From positions 1-64,000 of the forward strand of contig JAMKCH010056757.1 in assembly GCA_023653785.1 (NCBI GenBank): DNA of 64,000 nucleotides. Reading direction: 5' to 3'. Each line of letters opens with the position of its first letter. The stretch's first letter is position 1. Shown here one piece after another: positions 11,666 through 24,642 of this stretch. The position numbers and the translations under genes were made by a program. The stretch comes from Ophioderma brevispina. Its lineage: Eukaryota; Echinodermata; Ophiuroidea; Amphilepidida; Ophiodermatidae. The notes under the pieces were generated by a model. That model had not been told where the DNA came from. It was given only the letters and a program-made list of their open reading frames with translations, and did not search any database.

Positions 11666-11989
11666 AAGGAACTATTAGTGACTTGCTCAATCAGAAAAAA
11701 AATCATCAAAACCAGATTTTTTCATGTCTGTATATCTTCAAGTGACCAAAAGCAACCTAATAAGGACATAATAATCTGATATTTTAATCATTACTGTCCG
11801 TACGGACACTTACTATAATATGTAATCAAATGGAGATTCACATCTTTGACACTGCTATTTTTTTTCCCTTTTCTGTCCAAGTTTCATTAAAAAAATAATT
11901 ATGACAACTCTACCGATGCAATCCTTCACTTTTAGCTTTCCTCGCAAATTTCAAGTTTTGACTCTTTCGTAGATCACTGATAGTGCCGT
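11666..11989. mobile_element. MITE with GGCACTATCAGTGAT ends, copy 2
   Basis: The left end GGAACTATTAGTGACTTGC is mirrored by GATCACTGATAGTGCC at the right. It shares 'aagcaacctaataaggaca' and the palindromic core GTCCGTACGGAC with the copy at 1947-2290. Confidence 0.65.
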
Positions 11990-12964
11990 CAAGTCACTGC
12001 TGGAATATTTAAAGTGCCATTTTTGTGACCCATTTCCATGGGTCCCCTGCAATAAAAAGTTGATACTCTTATATCCTCTTTAGAACACTCTGTGCTATCA
12101 ACATCTTTTTTAAGTGTCTTAGCTATATTGGTGCAAAATATATTCGTAGCTCCTAAAAAATTCTCTGGTCTTAGGATACAATTACTTAAGACAATCCTGG
12201 ACCATTTCCAAAAATATAAATTTTCCGAAAGAAATAGTTGGGAGCAAAAATGAGCACCAGACCCCAAATACATGTCTTGTGACATGGATTATTTTTTGGG
12301 GGGCATACAAAAGGTTGCGGAAGACGAAATTCCATCACGATATTAACATCATCAATTTACTACTCTCCTAAATGATGGAAAGGCTTGGCTTGTTCAATTC
12401 TTAATGAATTACAATACATTTACTTTTTTTGCAGACACACTATTATTTATATCAACTCATTCACTTATCAGCGATCTCACACACAAACAAAAACATTTCT
12501 GAAACCTCAATGGATGATACAATTTTGTCATATCCAAAAGGATGATGATGATTTGTGGCTCTGATGCTTCTGCCACCGTAATAGCATTCTCCGGATATGA
12601 CATAAGTGTTTATTTGAGTACATTACACTGTAACTAACATTAGCAGAGGTAGGCTTTTTCTCTCTCACCTCACCTCTCCCCGTCATTTTTTCCTTCATTC
12701 GGGTGGTCTGAATATTTTGACACCCATTAAAGCGTCAGACATGAGGGCAATGATTTGGTGGGAAGTGGAATGTGTAAGTAATAGTTTTTGATGGAAAGAC
12801 AATATTTTCGGGCACTTAACAGCAAAAAAAAAATGTTATTGTATATAAAGAGTGTTCGGAAGATATGGACAGCTTTGATCGATCTCTCTTGCTAAAACCT
12901 GACAAAGGAATCGAATGCTTATCTTTGCAACTCCATTTGCGTTAATTACTGTTGTTGTAGAGTA
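11990..12964. other. No recognised gene; one 98-residue minus-strand frame
   Basis: The frame at 11989-12285 (minus) is closed upstream by a stop within one codon of its ATG and runs into the MITE end at its 3' side. It has no motif I know. The rest is unique-looking with a short GAT run near 12541-12552. Confidence 0.35.
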
Positions 12965-13580
12965 ATGTATGATGATAGTGATCATCTCAATCATAGTCAC
13001 CATCTCAATGTCACCATCACAATCAAAGTCACCATCAATGTTGTTGACATCGTCCTCTTCTTTCTCCTCATTGTCATTCTTGTCATCGCCATCCTTGTCA
13101 TCATCCTCATAACCAAAATTACCCTAGGAGGCTATAGAGATAAGAGAGGGGGGCACCACCATGAACAGAGATGAAGGACAATATCATCTTTCGCATATAT
13201 TGATGGTTTGCTGATCTCAAGAAAATCCCCAAAGGTCAAAGGAACTGGTAACTATGTCGCTAAGAAACATCCATCTAGCGTCGGTATCAGCAGTCACATC
13301 TAAGTGTTGAGAAAGGCAACAGTGGTTGCTGAAACGTCCACAAGTAAGTGAACAACTTTGGATCACCATTTTTACCAAAAAACCCAAACTGTTATTGATC
13401 CAACATGACCTTGACAGTGATGCGTAAACCCAAAAAATGATGACAATGATGCAAGATGACGACAACAATGGTTATGATAATGATGATGCTATTGATGAAC
13501 AACAGTGAAGCAAGATGAAGCAATGGTTATGATATTGGTGACGATATTGATGCTGATGTCAACAGAGAGACAAAGATGAA
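12965..13580. repeat. ATC/GAT trinucleotide-rich region
   Basis: 12965-13125 is dominated by imperfect 'atcaccatc' and 'gtcatc' triplets, and 13436-13580 by 'gatgatgat' and 'gatgac' triplets on the same strand. The repetitive plus-strand peptide at 12965-13174 is a by-product of this composition. Confidence 0.7.
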
Positions 13581-14654
13581 TATGACAAAGGTTTCTGTTG
13601 GGATAACACAAATTTCATCGTAAGTAGATAATTAAAGATACCCAAGATGTAGAAAAAACACCATTTCCAATTCCATTTCTTTACCAGTTCCCTCATAACT
13701 GTCACATTAACATTTCAAAGTGGGCACAAATAGCATCTCCACTCCTGAAACCAGATCAACACATTTAAAACCCTGTTTTAATTTTACACTGCTCGTACAA
13801 CTCATGGCGAGCGAAAATGACATTTAATAATACTTGATATATTTTTGCCGTGCAATATAGCTGTTTTCATCTCGAGCGGGACTAAGAGGGGGAAAAAATC
13901 AAAAACATAAAAAAGAAATGAAATCTAGCACCTTGCATTTGATGCAAGAAAAACATCATCTCTTAACAAGAAATTTCCAAACCTTTCATCGTGATTAAAT
14001 TGAAGAGCCTGTGTCGAATGTGTGGCAAATCTTGTTCGTGTTTTAAAACGATACATATCATAGGGGCACTATAAATAGAGCAAATTGGGGCAAGTAATTT
14101 TCATGTCTGGGTTTTCTGGGCAAAAAATAAGGCAGAGTCAATGGTAAATTGTCTGCAGCCAAGTACAGAGAAACGCCAAATGCGCCGGGCGCTGGAATGC
14201 CTCTAGGTGAGGAGAGCCAACACAATAACACCAAGATTTAGACTGCCGCAAAGACTTTTTGACTGGGTAGACATTTTTCATCAACCTCTTAACTGTGACC
14301 AGTTCATATTGAAAACGAATAAGGAAGGGAGAAAGAAAAGTATGGAAAACAAGAAGGAAATTAATGGTGAGAGAACTATATTAAATTTTTTCCAATCAGT
14401 GGATGCTTTGCTTAGAACAAAAGGATCACAAATCCGTCCTTTAGGCAGACAGTCCTAAAAAATTTTAAAGTCTTAAAATCTTTAATTTTATGATTGACTA
14501 AAGGTGAATATGACACTTTCATGTGGGCAAAACTGCAACTGTAGCTATCATACTTTAAAATCTTGCCTTGTATCTCATCATGTGAGTGCAACAAGGTTGT
14601 AATTGGAATAGCTGCCTTTTGTCAAAATTCCCATCAAACATACTATTATGCAGT
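13581..14654. other. No gene seen
   Basis: Unique-looking sequence. The 83-residue plus frame at 14207-14458 has mixed composition but no family resemblance and no clear splice context. Confidence 0.4.
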
Positions 14655-14735
14655 CTTTGGTCAGTGGCTTTTGAAATGGTTCTTCAGGCAACACAGTCAA
14701 AGAACCATTTCAACAGCAACTCAAGGAATTGCAAT
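14655..14735 (-). repeat. GATGGC hairpin family, member with 14-bp perfect stem
   Basis: TTGAAATGGTTCTT (14671-14684) pairs perfectly with AAGAACCATTTCAA (14700-14713) around a 15-base loop. The flank 'ggtcagtggctttt' matches 'gatcagtggttttt' beside the hairpin at 39773-39820. Orientation is taken from that match. Confidence 0.7.
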
Positions 14736-15119
14736 AAAAGTCATCCTAATACATGACAGCACAGTCAGATATATCACATGGCAGCTATTGCATTTAAAAC
14801 CTTCTTGCACTCATGATGGCCTCTACTCAGAAGGTTTTTGAGCAAGACTAATCCAAACTTGCTATTAATTTTATTGCTCTTTGCAGTATTTTAGATGAAG
14901 TGAGTTTTAATTTTTGTTATTCAGAAATTTTACAGGGAAATGAAAATAGAATATAACTAACTAAATTACAACTTCAAGTTAATAATTTACAATTTCATCG
15001 CAAAATTATTCTGGGCGCCAGAAATTGTTTTGAATTAGACAATGAGACGATCATTCTATGAGCCACAGTTCTAACCTTTTAACATGGAAGTCCCAGCTAG
15101 AATTTCTAGCTTCTCAGCT
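14736..15119. other. No gene seen
   Basis: Unique-looking sequence between a hairpin and a MITE. Confidence 0.5.
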
Positions 15120-15123
15120 TTAA

Positions 15124-15467
15124 AGGTGCAACTTGAGGATTTCACATATCAGGTGCCCCTAAAAAAATGAAATTAGTGAGTTTTGCCCTGACGTAATGGT
15201 CTTTCCATCAAAATATCCCCATCGAAAGGATTAAGCTAGAAATTTTTCTTTGTACAAAAATTGTGAAACTTCTATTTCGTATAGGAGCAAATACGAAATT
15301 CAGCCTATTTTTTGTATTGAAATATAAGCAAATCAAAGCACTTTTTCTTTCCTTTTAAGACATTTCGGTAACCAATACAAAGTAAAAAATCTTTTGAGTG
15401 TCTAATTGATAGGAAATTCCTATTATGACACAATATTTGGGTGCCTCAAATTCCTCTCGTTGCACCT
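15124..15467 (+). mobile_element. TTAA-flanked MITE, AGGTGCAACGAGAG family
   Basis: TTAA at 15120-15123 and 15468-15471. The ends AGGTGCAACTTGAGGATTTC and the mirror of AGGTGCAACGAGAGG enclose the family interior ('aggtgcccct', 'gaaaggattaagct', 'gagcaaatac..aattcagcct', 'ttgaaatataagca'). Confidence 0.8.
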
Positions 15468-15569
15468 TTAACTAGCACCATATTTAATCCTTTGAGCAAA
15501 TTACTATTTGTCAATTTCCGCTTCAAAAAGGTAAACTCTTACATTTTCATGACTATATTCAGAATTAGC

Positions 15570-15710
15570 ATGACCAATGGATTGAGTCCAAACAAGCCTA
15601 GTCTTTGTTGGTGTTTTTTAGATGGCTTTCCAAATCACCTGAATCATTTGGAAAGCCATCTCTAAAGCCAGGCTGACCTTTTGTTACAACGTATAAAACT
15701 GGCCATGGTT
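15570..15710 (+). repeat. GATGGC hairpin family, member with 16-bp perfect stem
   Basis: AGATGGCTTTCCAAAT (15620-15635) pairs perfectly with ATTTGGAAAGCCATCT (15646-15661) around a 10-base loop. The 5' flank 'gagtccaaacaagcctagtctt' (in part) recurs at 2905-2928 and, reversed, at 39823-39850. Confidence 0.8.
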
Positions 15711-16530
15711 CTAAAGGTTAAGGAACATAGATGGGCCACCGTGACCCCAGTGACCCTTAATGAACCTTTGACACCAAATACTAGGCACCCTACATGACCC
15801 ACATGTCAAGGCAGACCATCATAAAATATTTTTTTCCTTTCTGAAACTATACAAACAAATCCACACATAGTAAAAATACAGCAAGTAATTTCATCATCCC
15901 CCTGGCAGATGGAAAATGACAATTCAGCAATTGTTACATCAACTTTTCTTTTCAAATTGCATTTTCGAAGTCATTGCCAATTTGTTTTTCTGCTGCTGTG
16001 TTTCAATATTTCCCGGGGACAGTTTGTGCAATCCTATTCCTGCTTTTTTCTAGGCACCTTCACTTTTGTTTTTGTGAAAATGCATCATCTTATAAAATTT
16101 CAAGGAGAACCCCAAATCCTCCAGATTGTAACCTTGAATCCCCTCATCCTTCCCCCCCCCCCCCCCGTCCCCCCCTGTACGCTTCCCCATATCATTTTCA
16201 TGCCAAGTTTTGTATTAATCCACCAAAACGGCATAAAGCGCATTATAAAAATGGTTGAATTTTTGAACACACACTCACATCGGGACAACTAGAATACATA
16301 GCGTTCCTTCCAGGAAATGTAAAAATCTAACAAGCAATGAAGGCATCCAATATAGAAACACTAGTGAGAGACTTCAATTGAACTTATTTTAGCCAGTTTG
16401 TTGATGTTACATTATGCTCCAACTGACAACAATCAGTCCTGCGTCAGTGTCATCTTTGTCCTCCCTACAAATTGGCCTGCAAATGTGTGATATCAATTGG
16501 TGGATTGAGCATGATCACCAAGATATTTGG
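15711..16530. other. No gene seen; fragment of the CCCCCTGGC repeat at 15868-15912
   Basis: The phrase 'aatacagcaagtaa..catcatccccctggca' at 15868-15909 repeats 40754-40792, so a fragment of that element lies here. A C15-type tract at 16150-16168 causes overlapping proline-rich frames that are not genes. Confidence 0.5.
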
Positions 16531-16604
16531 TCGACTATAATTTTTTAAAAATATAGTGCGAGACGCGCCGTGGTCGAGCACCATATTTTTAAACTTATAG
16601 CGAG
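16531..16604. repeat. Imperfect hairpin with about 22-bp arms
   Basis: 'ttaaaaatatagtgcgaga' and 'tcgagcaccatatttttaa' pair with a few mismatches around a GC-rich loop, with further pairing outside (CGACTATAA / TTATAGCG). May be a small palindromic MITE. Confidence 0.6.
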
Positions 16605-16734
16605 ATCAATAAATTTTGTGTTCGTGCGAAAGAAACCCATCAATTTTATCATTATATGTTTTCAAAATCTTGACTTGTATCCAAGCTAGTAAAGCAGGGT
16701 TGACTTATAAATTCAACTTAGTTTGTAAACCCTA

Positions 16735-17530
16735 GGACCATAAAATAAACAGAGCCAGTATACACCAGAAACCACTAAAATATTGTAACCAGCAGCACTT
16801 GAAACCACCAAAATATGGAACCAACACCACAAGGCCTAAGAAATTGAACTGGGAACCAAGAAATGAACTAGTAGCACAGGAACCACCAAAATATTGCACC
16901 CAGTAGCAATTGGGAACCACCAAAATATTGCAACCAAAGTTAAACTGGGAACCACCAAAATATTGAAACCCGTAGAAGATGGGGAACCACAAAATTTGAA
17001 CCGACAGGAACAGAGAAACCTAAAACAATGGAACTAGCCTAGGACACCGAGACCACCAATTGGAAGGGAACCACTAAAAATGGAACTGACAGCCACAGGA
17101 AACCTAAAGAAATTGAACCAGTAGACACTGGGACCACCAAGAAAAGGTACACACCCGGAACCACCAAAAATGGAACCAATAGCCAACAGAAACCACCATA
17201 ATTGGAAAACCAGTAGCTCCGGGACCACCAAAAAATGTACTCTGGCACCCACAAGGAACCTCCAAAACATTGAACCAGTAGACAATGAACCCACAGAGAA
17301 AATGAAACCAATAGCACTGGGAACCACCGATAATGGAAACTATGCCACTAGGAACACTGAGGAATGTAACTAACAGCCACAGAAAACCAGCGAACCCAAG
17401 AAACCACCAAAATTAAAAAAAAGTTAACAGCAACCCCCCCCCCCCCCAAACGGTACCTAATGGGACACCCAAATAACTAACAGCCACATGTAACCAACAG
17501 ACTTCGGGAACCACCAAAATATAATCAAAG
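16735..17530. repeat. Diverged minisatellite, unit about 31-36 bp
   Basis: More than twenty imperfect units of the form GGGAACCACCAAAATATTG plus AACCAGTAGCA-like spacer. Units near 16910-16990 are cleanest (35 bp), and later ones shorten and drift. Long minus-strand frames rich in Gly, Phe, Val and Trp here are produced by the repeat and are not genes. C tracts interrupt the array near 17436-17449 and 17545. Confidence 0.85.
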
Positions 17531-18439
17531 GGAATAGGAAAGCCCCCCCCCCCAACACACCAAATGGAACATAATACTATATCAACCACTGGGCTACATT
17601 AATTGTTCTTTACATTTGATTTCTGCATGTATTAATATGTGAAACTGTGCATTCTATCACAAAGTGGGATGAGTTGGCCAAGGTGCGGAAAGAAAATTGG
17701 TATCCAATGCCCAATTTGCCGTTATATTGGTTTTGTAAGTGGTAGGAGTATAGGATGGAAGATTCAGAAAACTAAATAATGAGTGTAAAATGGCTAACTT
17801 ATCACAGTTGCAATTGAGAATCAGTCCACGTATCCAGACTTCATGAGAGGGCACAGAAATAGGTCAAGCTGATATTTTGGGGGGAGGGATTTGGGCTTAT
17901 TTTGGATACATGTGCAGAGGCTGTATTGACAGTCTATCCACCCCCCAACAATGTACCCGTTTGGGGGAACTTTCACCTTCCTAAAGGTCTGTGATCTCAC
18001 AAAAATACTTTTCTTAACACATAAACACCCTGACTTGGCCCACAAAGCACAGTACATCATGTATTTGAGCATGATGATTTTATGTGGTTCTCAAACTTCG
18101 GGACATTGATTTCTTAAGTACTGACATGTGTTTAGTACATTACAGCAACAGGCACATTGCAATTCATATGGGATTGGTTCAATAACATCTGGGTATAAGT
18201 GATCTAGCACATGAAGATGGCATTTCCCCAATTCTATGCTTATAAAAGGCCATCCAACAGTGATAAAAAAAAAAAGAGTGATCAATGAAAAACATGGTCA
18301 ATTGTTCTTTTATTGAGATACCTGAGAATACTCTTGGCTACATGATTGGGGTTCTTCCTTTCAACTCTGCTAGATTTTGTACAGGATGTTAAAACAACAC
18401 TGATCTCAAACTAACACCTCCTTCAGCAAGTGGGGGCAC
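17531..18439. other. No gene seen
   Basis: Unique-looking sequence with no transposon ends. The short minus-strand frames at 17657-17854, 17821-18072 and 18091-18285 show no protein signature. Confidence 0.45.
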
Positions 18440-18445
18440 TGGACG

Positions 18446-18478
18446 GGGGGGGGGGGGGGGGGGGGAGGGATGGGGGGA
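18446..18478 (+). repeat. Poly-G tract
   Basis: More than 20 consecutive G followed by further G runs, able to form G-quadruplexes. The length is likely unreliable in any assembly. Confidence 0.85.
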
Positions 18479-18479
18479 G

Positions 18480-20054
18480 CCATGATATGTGAGGGGGTCA
18501 GTGGATCATACAACCGTCTTACAGCATCTTTGATGGTTAATTAAATAATATAACATAAATAACTCTGAGTAACAAATTCAAAAATACCCTTCTACATAAG
18601 GAATCAGGAACCCGAGTTTAACATCTTTAAAAATTCCCCATCCCCCCAAAATGTCCCAATTAGGCATTTTCATAACCATATTTGGAAGAACCCTAGTCGT
18701 AATCGGTGGTGCTGAGAAGCTTCCAAAATGACACCGACTTAAGCGTATAATTTTTAAGCCACATAATCTACCAGCTTTGAAAGGTCTTGTAAGCAAGAGT
18801 ATTGAGATATCAGTTGACATCTTAAAGGGCATCACCTCATTGAGCTGCTTGAATTTCTTCTGCTCTATACCATTGAATAATTGTGTTACATCAAAAATAA
18901 CATTCTTTTGGTCACCTTACAGTCAAAGTACTTTTACAGAGGTTAGGCACCTGACCTGCTTAGGTGAGATAAAATACTGAGAAAGTATGCAGTTTAACTG
19001 GGAACTAAGAGACAAAAATGTTGCATACAAGGGAAAAACACATGTAGGAATAATTACCATATTCATTCCATTTTAGATGGATGCCTATTTGACATCATTA
19101 ATGTATGACTTTTCAAACAGGTGGGTGCTTAAATGTTTGTACTTATACTATATAATTGACTCTACCATTTTTGTTCTGTTATTGTGCCCCAAAACAAAGT
19201 CGATGACTATGAAAATTGGGTGTTTTTGGCAAAGTGGTCACTTTTGGGAAATTAATACAAAATGCACCCAAAAAAAAATTCAAGTTTGGCTGTGTGTTGC
19301 ATGTTTAAAATGTAGAAAGAAAAAAGTCTCAGCCAAGACAACTATTCATTTCCATAACATCTAAGCATTACTTGGAAAAAAGCCACAAATGGGTAAGACT
19401 TAGCTAAGCTCAAGTGTTAAACTATAAAGAGGGAAAAGATAATTTGACCTTTTATGCTTCACATGACAGCCAAGCAAAGCTGTTTTAAGGGTATGTTTAA
19501 ATGGTCGGATTCACTAAAGAGTTTGAAATACCTCTAGCCATTTCACAAGAATGAGACAGTGTATGTTACATGGCTCAAAGGCCCACCATCTTAAAGATCT
19601 CTGGGGGCAAAATCTACAGATATCTGTTGTAATGTATCAGTGAGTGGTCCGTAAGAGAGATATCTGGCAAATTGGTCCATTTTTTATGACTGGCAGAGTG
19701 GTGGTCATGTTTCAATGGGAAAGGGGCCGGGTCTTTTGTGCTTGTATCTTAATGGGGAGCCTGTGGCTTCATGTTTTGTCGCTGCTCTAAAAATGACAGG
19801 AAGGAAAAAGGCGTGTATGATATAAGTTGATTCTCTTCCTTCATCTTGAAAATGATATTTTTGGACTCAATAGATGCCGATGATGTGACGCAAATCCACC
19901 TACCTTGCCACTACATCAGCCAAAATATCAGGAATGTAAATGTTTCACTTTGGACAACATTGTACCATACATAGAAGCTCACAGATATTTATGTTTATAC
20001 CTGTTCTCCAGAATGGGTTGGACCAGAAATTACCCACACATAGTTTAATTCATT
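18480..20054. other. No gene seen
   Basis: Unique-looking AT-rich sequence. The frames at 18578-18835 (minus), 18777-18980 (plus) and 19077-19364 (plus) have no recognisable motif. Confidence 0.45.
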
Positions 20055-20239
20055 TTAATTTCGCGGGTACTTTTTTTCGCGAATTTGCGATTGGTGACAT
20101 TTTCGCGAGTATTACATTTCGCGAAATTGAAAATTTTGTGATGATGCTGATGTACTTTGGAAATATTTTCGCAAGGATTTAATTTCGCAAATTTTTGTTA
20201 CTCGCGAAATTTGTGAAATTAAGTACCTCGGGAAATTAA
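20055..20239. mobile_element. TTCGCGAA-rich MITE, 185 bp
   Basis: The ends TTAATTTCGCGGGTACTT and AAGTACCTCGGGAAATTAA are near-perfect inverted repeats. The interior repeats TTCGCGAA and 'atttcgcga' several times, giving strong local CpG enrichment in AT-rich DNA. Confidence 0.65.
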
Positions 20240-21884
20240 CATATTTTACAGTACCCCAAAATATGACAGAGGTAGATCCCACAACTTTGTGGCTCAAACT
20301 GCATGTTTCTAACTTAACACTCCATACCACCCAGCTTTTAATCCCCATGATCATTCAGTATGTTTCAAATGATAAACATGCAAATACCTGCCTACATTTC
20401 AGAGCTCATATTTTTCATGGAGACAACAAAAGGACAGCAAAGATTTTTGAGGCATATGCAAATCATGCTGGAAACATTGTGTGGATATAATAATATTATT
20501 CAGTATATTTACAACAAGGCCACAATGGCCACTACAAGGCCAATAATTAAAATCCCCTTAAATTTCCATCAAATCTGGACCAAAATTACCCTAGTAGGCT
20601 TAATTAGATCATCCAATTCACACATTTCTACCACAAATTGGGCATATTTCCGAGCTATGGCGGTCCGGAAAGTATTTTCCCACGGTGCGGTCTGTGTCAC
20701 AGACTGCGAAAGATTGGTACTGCGTGAGATTACGTTATCAGTCCCCCATAGAGAATTGTGTAAATGAAACTAAATGTCAAATATCTCCATAAAACAAAGG
20801 GGTTCTATGGATGTTTTTGCATCAGAGGGTCTGTTACTTTGTTTTGTTTTGAATATGTATCGTAATTGGGTCTTAACCTATGGAACTTAGCGAGAAAATT
20901 GAACATTTTTATCGGGTACTCCGGTGCTTGCAGACACGAAAAATGAACACACAATCGCTACGGTCGCATCCATTTTTCCCACAAAGCCTTTCAATATTTT
21001 TCTAGTCTTGAAAATGTTCAAACACTGGTTTCAATTTCCGCCAACTTTATTTCAATCAGGATTACGTACTTACCGGACTGCTGTACAAGCATTGTGCCAA
21101 GTGCTTATTGTGGTGTTTCTAGATAACTGCATTGTTCTGTTTGTAGTATAAGAATTGAAATGTTTCCCATGAATCACAATCACATTATGGTGTTTAATTA
21201 GAAAAAGGAAAAGAACACAGAATCTGCAATTTAGAAAAGAGTAAATTTTGGTCTTTAAGGTAAATGAAGCCAATATCAAGAAAATCCATGCTGCTTGCTA
21301 GTTCAAAAATACCCTATCAGATCATTTTGTAGAGGAAACAACTCCTCAAAATTCCAATAAAATATCACTATACAACCTTTAACAAAAGAAAACGTAAATA
21401 ATCTCGCATAAGCCAACCGCTATCAAATCATACATATCTACCCATGCAACACACAAATGCAGTTTATAGAAATTACAAATATGACATGTTCCCCAAACCG
21501 ACCACAAAACAGAGGTAGTTCCATCTCCTCATACTATAAACAAGTTGAGAGCCGAGCCAACGTAATTGGCAGCTAAAAGGGGTTCTTCTAGTCTTACCCC
21601 TGCTGAGTGTCTTGTAGAAGGGGGAAGTTGTTTTTACTCAGGGAGTTAAGGTCCAAGGATGTAGAGTAGGCATGGGAGATCATGACAGAGAATTCAGTGC
21701 ATGAATAATTTAGCTGTACCCGAAATATGTAACGAGGAACAAAGCCCTCGGGTGTACCTCAACACGCGCACTCCAGAATGATTTGTATGTCAAAGCGTTA
21801 ATTTTTGGGGCGGCGGGCAATGGTCCCATGACGCATTAAATGCCATGTGGGGGAGCCGCTATGGACCTTGTTGAGAAACTGGGT
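20240..21884. other. No gene recognised
   Basis: Contains a 135-residue plus frame (20360-20767), among the longer open stretches of the window. It is Ile/Thr/Met-rich and matches nothing I know. 21530-21870 is more balanced in composition and has no repeat hallmarks. Confidence 0.4.
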
Positions 21885-24642
21885 GATCGTTTAGAACATA
21901 TCTATCTTGAGCAAAGGTTTTCGTTCCATTGTTCCATACACATCAGGGTATGTAATAAACTGGAGGTCACACACAGGAGATGTAACAGAGGAGTTGTCCC
22001 ATTTGCCTGAAAAATCCAAAAATTTGAACCGACGGCAAGGTCAAATTTTAGCGATCATCCGGCGGCGAGATCCACCAAGTTTTTTTACGGTGATTTTTTT
22101 AAGGTACAAAGACCCATTCTGCCAAAATAAATTGTACTTAAAACTTGTTATTTTTTGAGGGGTTCTACCTTTATCATTAACAATTTGACTCAGAAATTGG
22201 GAAAACAAATGTTAACAATTTTTTTTTTTTTTTAACATTTCCAGGAAGTATTTTTTATTTTATTGGCCAAAAATCCGAATTCCAGAAAAGTTACTCTCGC
22301 ACACACTGTAAAACCAGCAATTTTGTGACATGAAACTTTGGCAAAGTATAAATGATATATTGAACATTACGCCATTGTTCGCAGCATGAAACTCTTCAAA
22401 TTAATTAAGTACCAAAAACATTCTTATTTCATGAATAATTTAGGAATCCATTTTACTAAAAAATACAAGTAAAAATTTTCACCTTTCTGCACTGTTCTCA
22501 TGGTATTTCACTATGTTTTCATCGTTTTGTACGTACGCACATTTCACTGCTCCTATGCAAATGGAATATACAATAGTATACTAGTTTCTAGAGTTTATCC
22601 TGTTTTCGAACATGTGAGTAAAAATATGGCAATAGGGATAGTTATAAATAGTGGTTTTTTCTTCGTGTTCACATTACAGGGTGACTCAATAAAAACCCTA
22701 CATTTCAGGAAAGCATTTTTTTCAAAGTGTTTTAAACTTATTTTTGCTTGAGTGTTTGCTTTGGTTGTGTGACAGGGATAACACAGGCTATCAGAAGATT
22801 GTTATTTGGTGTCTTCGGACTTCGGGTTCATTTCAAAATAAACATGTCATTTGCGGGAAGAGGAAGAGAGACCTAAAAATTCTGTTTGGCCGATTTATGC
22901 CATACAATTCGGCGAGACTGAAACCGGACGTTATACAGAAACACAGTATAGCAAAGACAATTCAGGGGACATTTGCAATTTCAGGATGGTATTGATTTCT
23001 TCGACAAAAAGCTCAAAACATGACAGTTTGAATAAAACGGTCTATTGTTTAACACAATTATAAGTAAAAATATCTTCAAAAATATAAAATACCTTGTTCA
23101 ATCATAAAGAGGTTCAGTTATTGAAAATTCAATCCATATCAATGTCTCATTTTGCATGATTTCATAACATAATGAAAATGCTCATAGATTTTTGTTTACA
23201 TCTCTAAGGTAAATTATTTTGCACCAAATACATTACTATCAGAATCCATAAATTGTGAGAATCCAAGCTGTTTTTGTAAGTTTTCTGTAAATAAATGGAT
23301 TAAACTTAATATTCAATCTATCGCCACTGTTTTTGTTCAAGCGGAACACAAACCTTCTATGGTTTCACTTTAACTCCAAAGTTTCGTTGTAGGTTTTTAA
23401 AAACAATGCAATCTTGCTGAACCAAAGTAAACTGTGATCTTACTCCAGCTATCTTGACTTTTTATTTGAGAAATTGATTGTTTTACTCGGTCATTTTTCT
23501 TTGTAATCGCAGGGATTTATTTTTAATTTTTCAAGTATTCTCTACCTCTATTGTTAACAATAATTGGTGTTAAATGATTTTCCTCAAAAATCACTGCTGA
23601 AGACCCCATGCTACTCCATGTAAACGACGCATCTTGTTTGGGTCAAAATCGGCCAGACAGGATTTTTAAGTCTCTAGGCAAAATAGGCAGAATTTTTCCT
23701 TTCCAAAGTCCAAATGACACCCAAATTAAACGTTTTTGAAAGCCGTTATCACTCTTTATGGACCAAAAGCAAAACATTTGAGCAAAAATAATTCTTAAAC
23801 TATTTTAATTATTTTTATTCTGAATGTAGGTTTTTTTTGGACTCACACCTGTTTGTTTTGTTTTTTTTGACATTGATCTTTGACTTTAGTTGGAGGCTTG
23901 AGCAAGGCATCTTTGAAATGAAAATTATGGTCTATTTGACCCATTTTGCCATTCCAATGAATAGTCATATTTGTGTTACTTTGTTATTTCGTTCCAAAGT
24001 ATTACTCATCCCTAAGAACAACGCTTGACCTGAAACCCATTTCATTCATTTTCTAAAAATCTCCTCCGAACCAAACAAATCCAATATCTTGACAAACCCC
24101 AAACATTTTTGATATTGTTTCATTTCTATTTTTTACCAATAAAATCCAATTATTACCAATAACACAACACCCCAAAAATAACTTTTTTTCCCCCGGTTAA
24201 TGGCCATGTGAAGTGAAACACCTTCAACAAAAAAAATGAAAACAAAAGGATCACTAGTCCGCAAATATTTGAGTAAGACGATACTCATGGAATGGGTTCC
24301 AAACATCCGAAAATAACTTATAGACTGTTGGTTTTAAAAGGAAAAATTAATATTATAAATTGTGTGTTATTTTGCAATTGCTTTAGTAAATGTTCATATG
24401 ACACGAGGATGTGATTGTTTCAGATGGTTTGTTGTAAACATATTAAACACCTCACAATTGGAAAAAGAGCCAAAATACTGCAAACGGACACTTCCTGCCT
24501 TACACTGGGAATTTGATATTGTTCACTTTAAGTCGTTTTCCTGCATTCTAAAAGGGAAAGCCTTGATAAGAGGGGTGTGTTGGTTGTTGCGTAATTTTTC
24601 AGATGACCAAAAAATTACATTGTATTGTAGAAAGCTCAATTG

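Noticed and set aside
16732..17327. Long minus-strand frames rich in Phe, Gly, Val and Trp
   Set aside because: They are translations of the minisatellite, and overlapping frames look equally open.
20360..20767. 135-residue plus frame as a gene
   Set aside because: No motif, no splice or promoter context, biased composition; openness alone is weak evidence.
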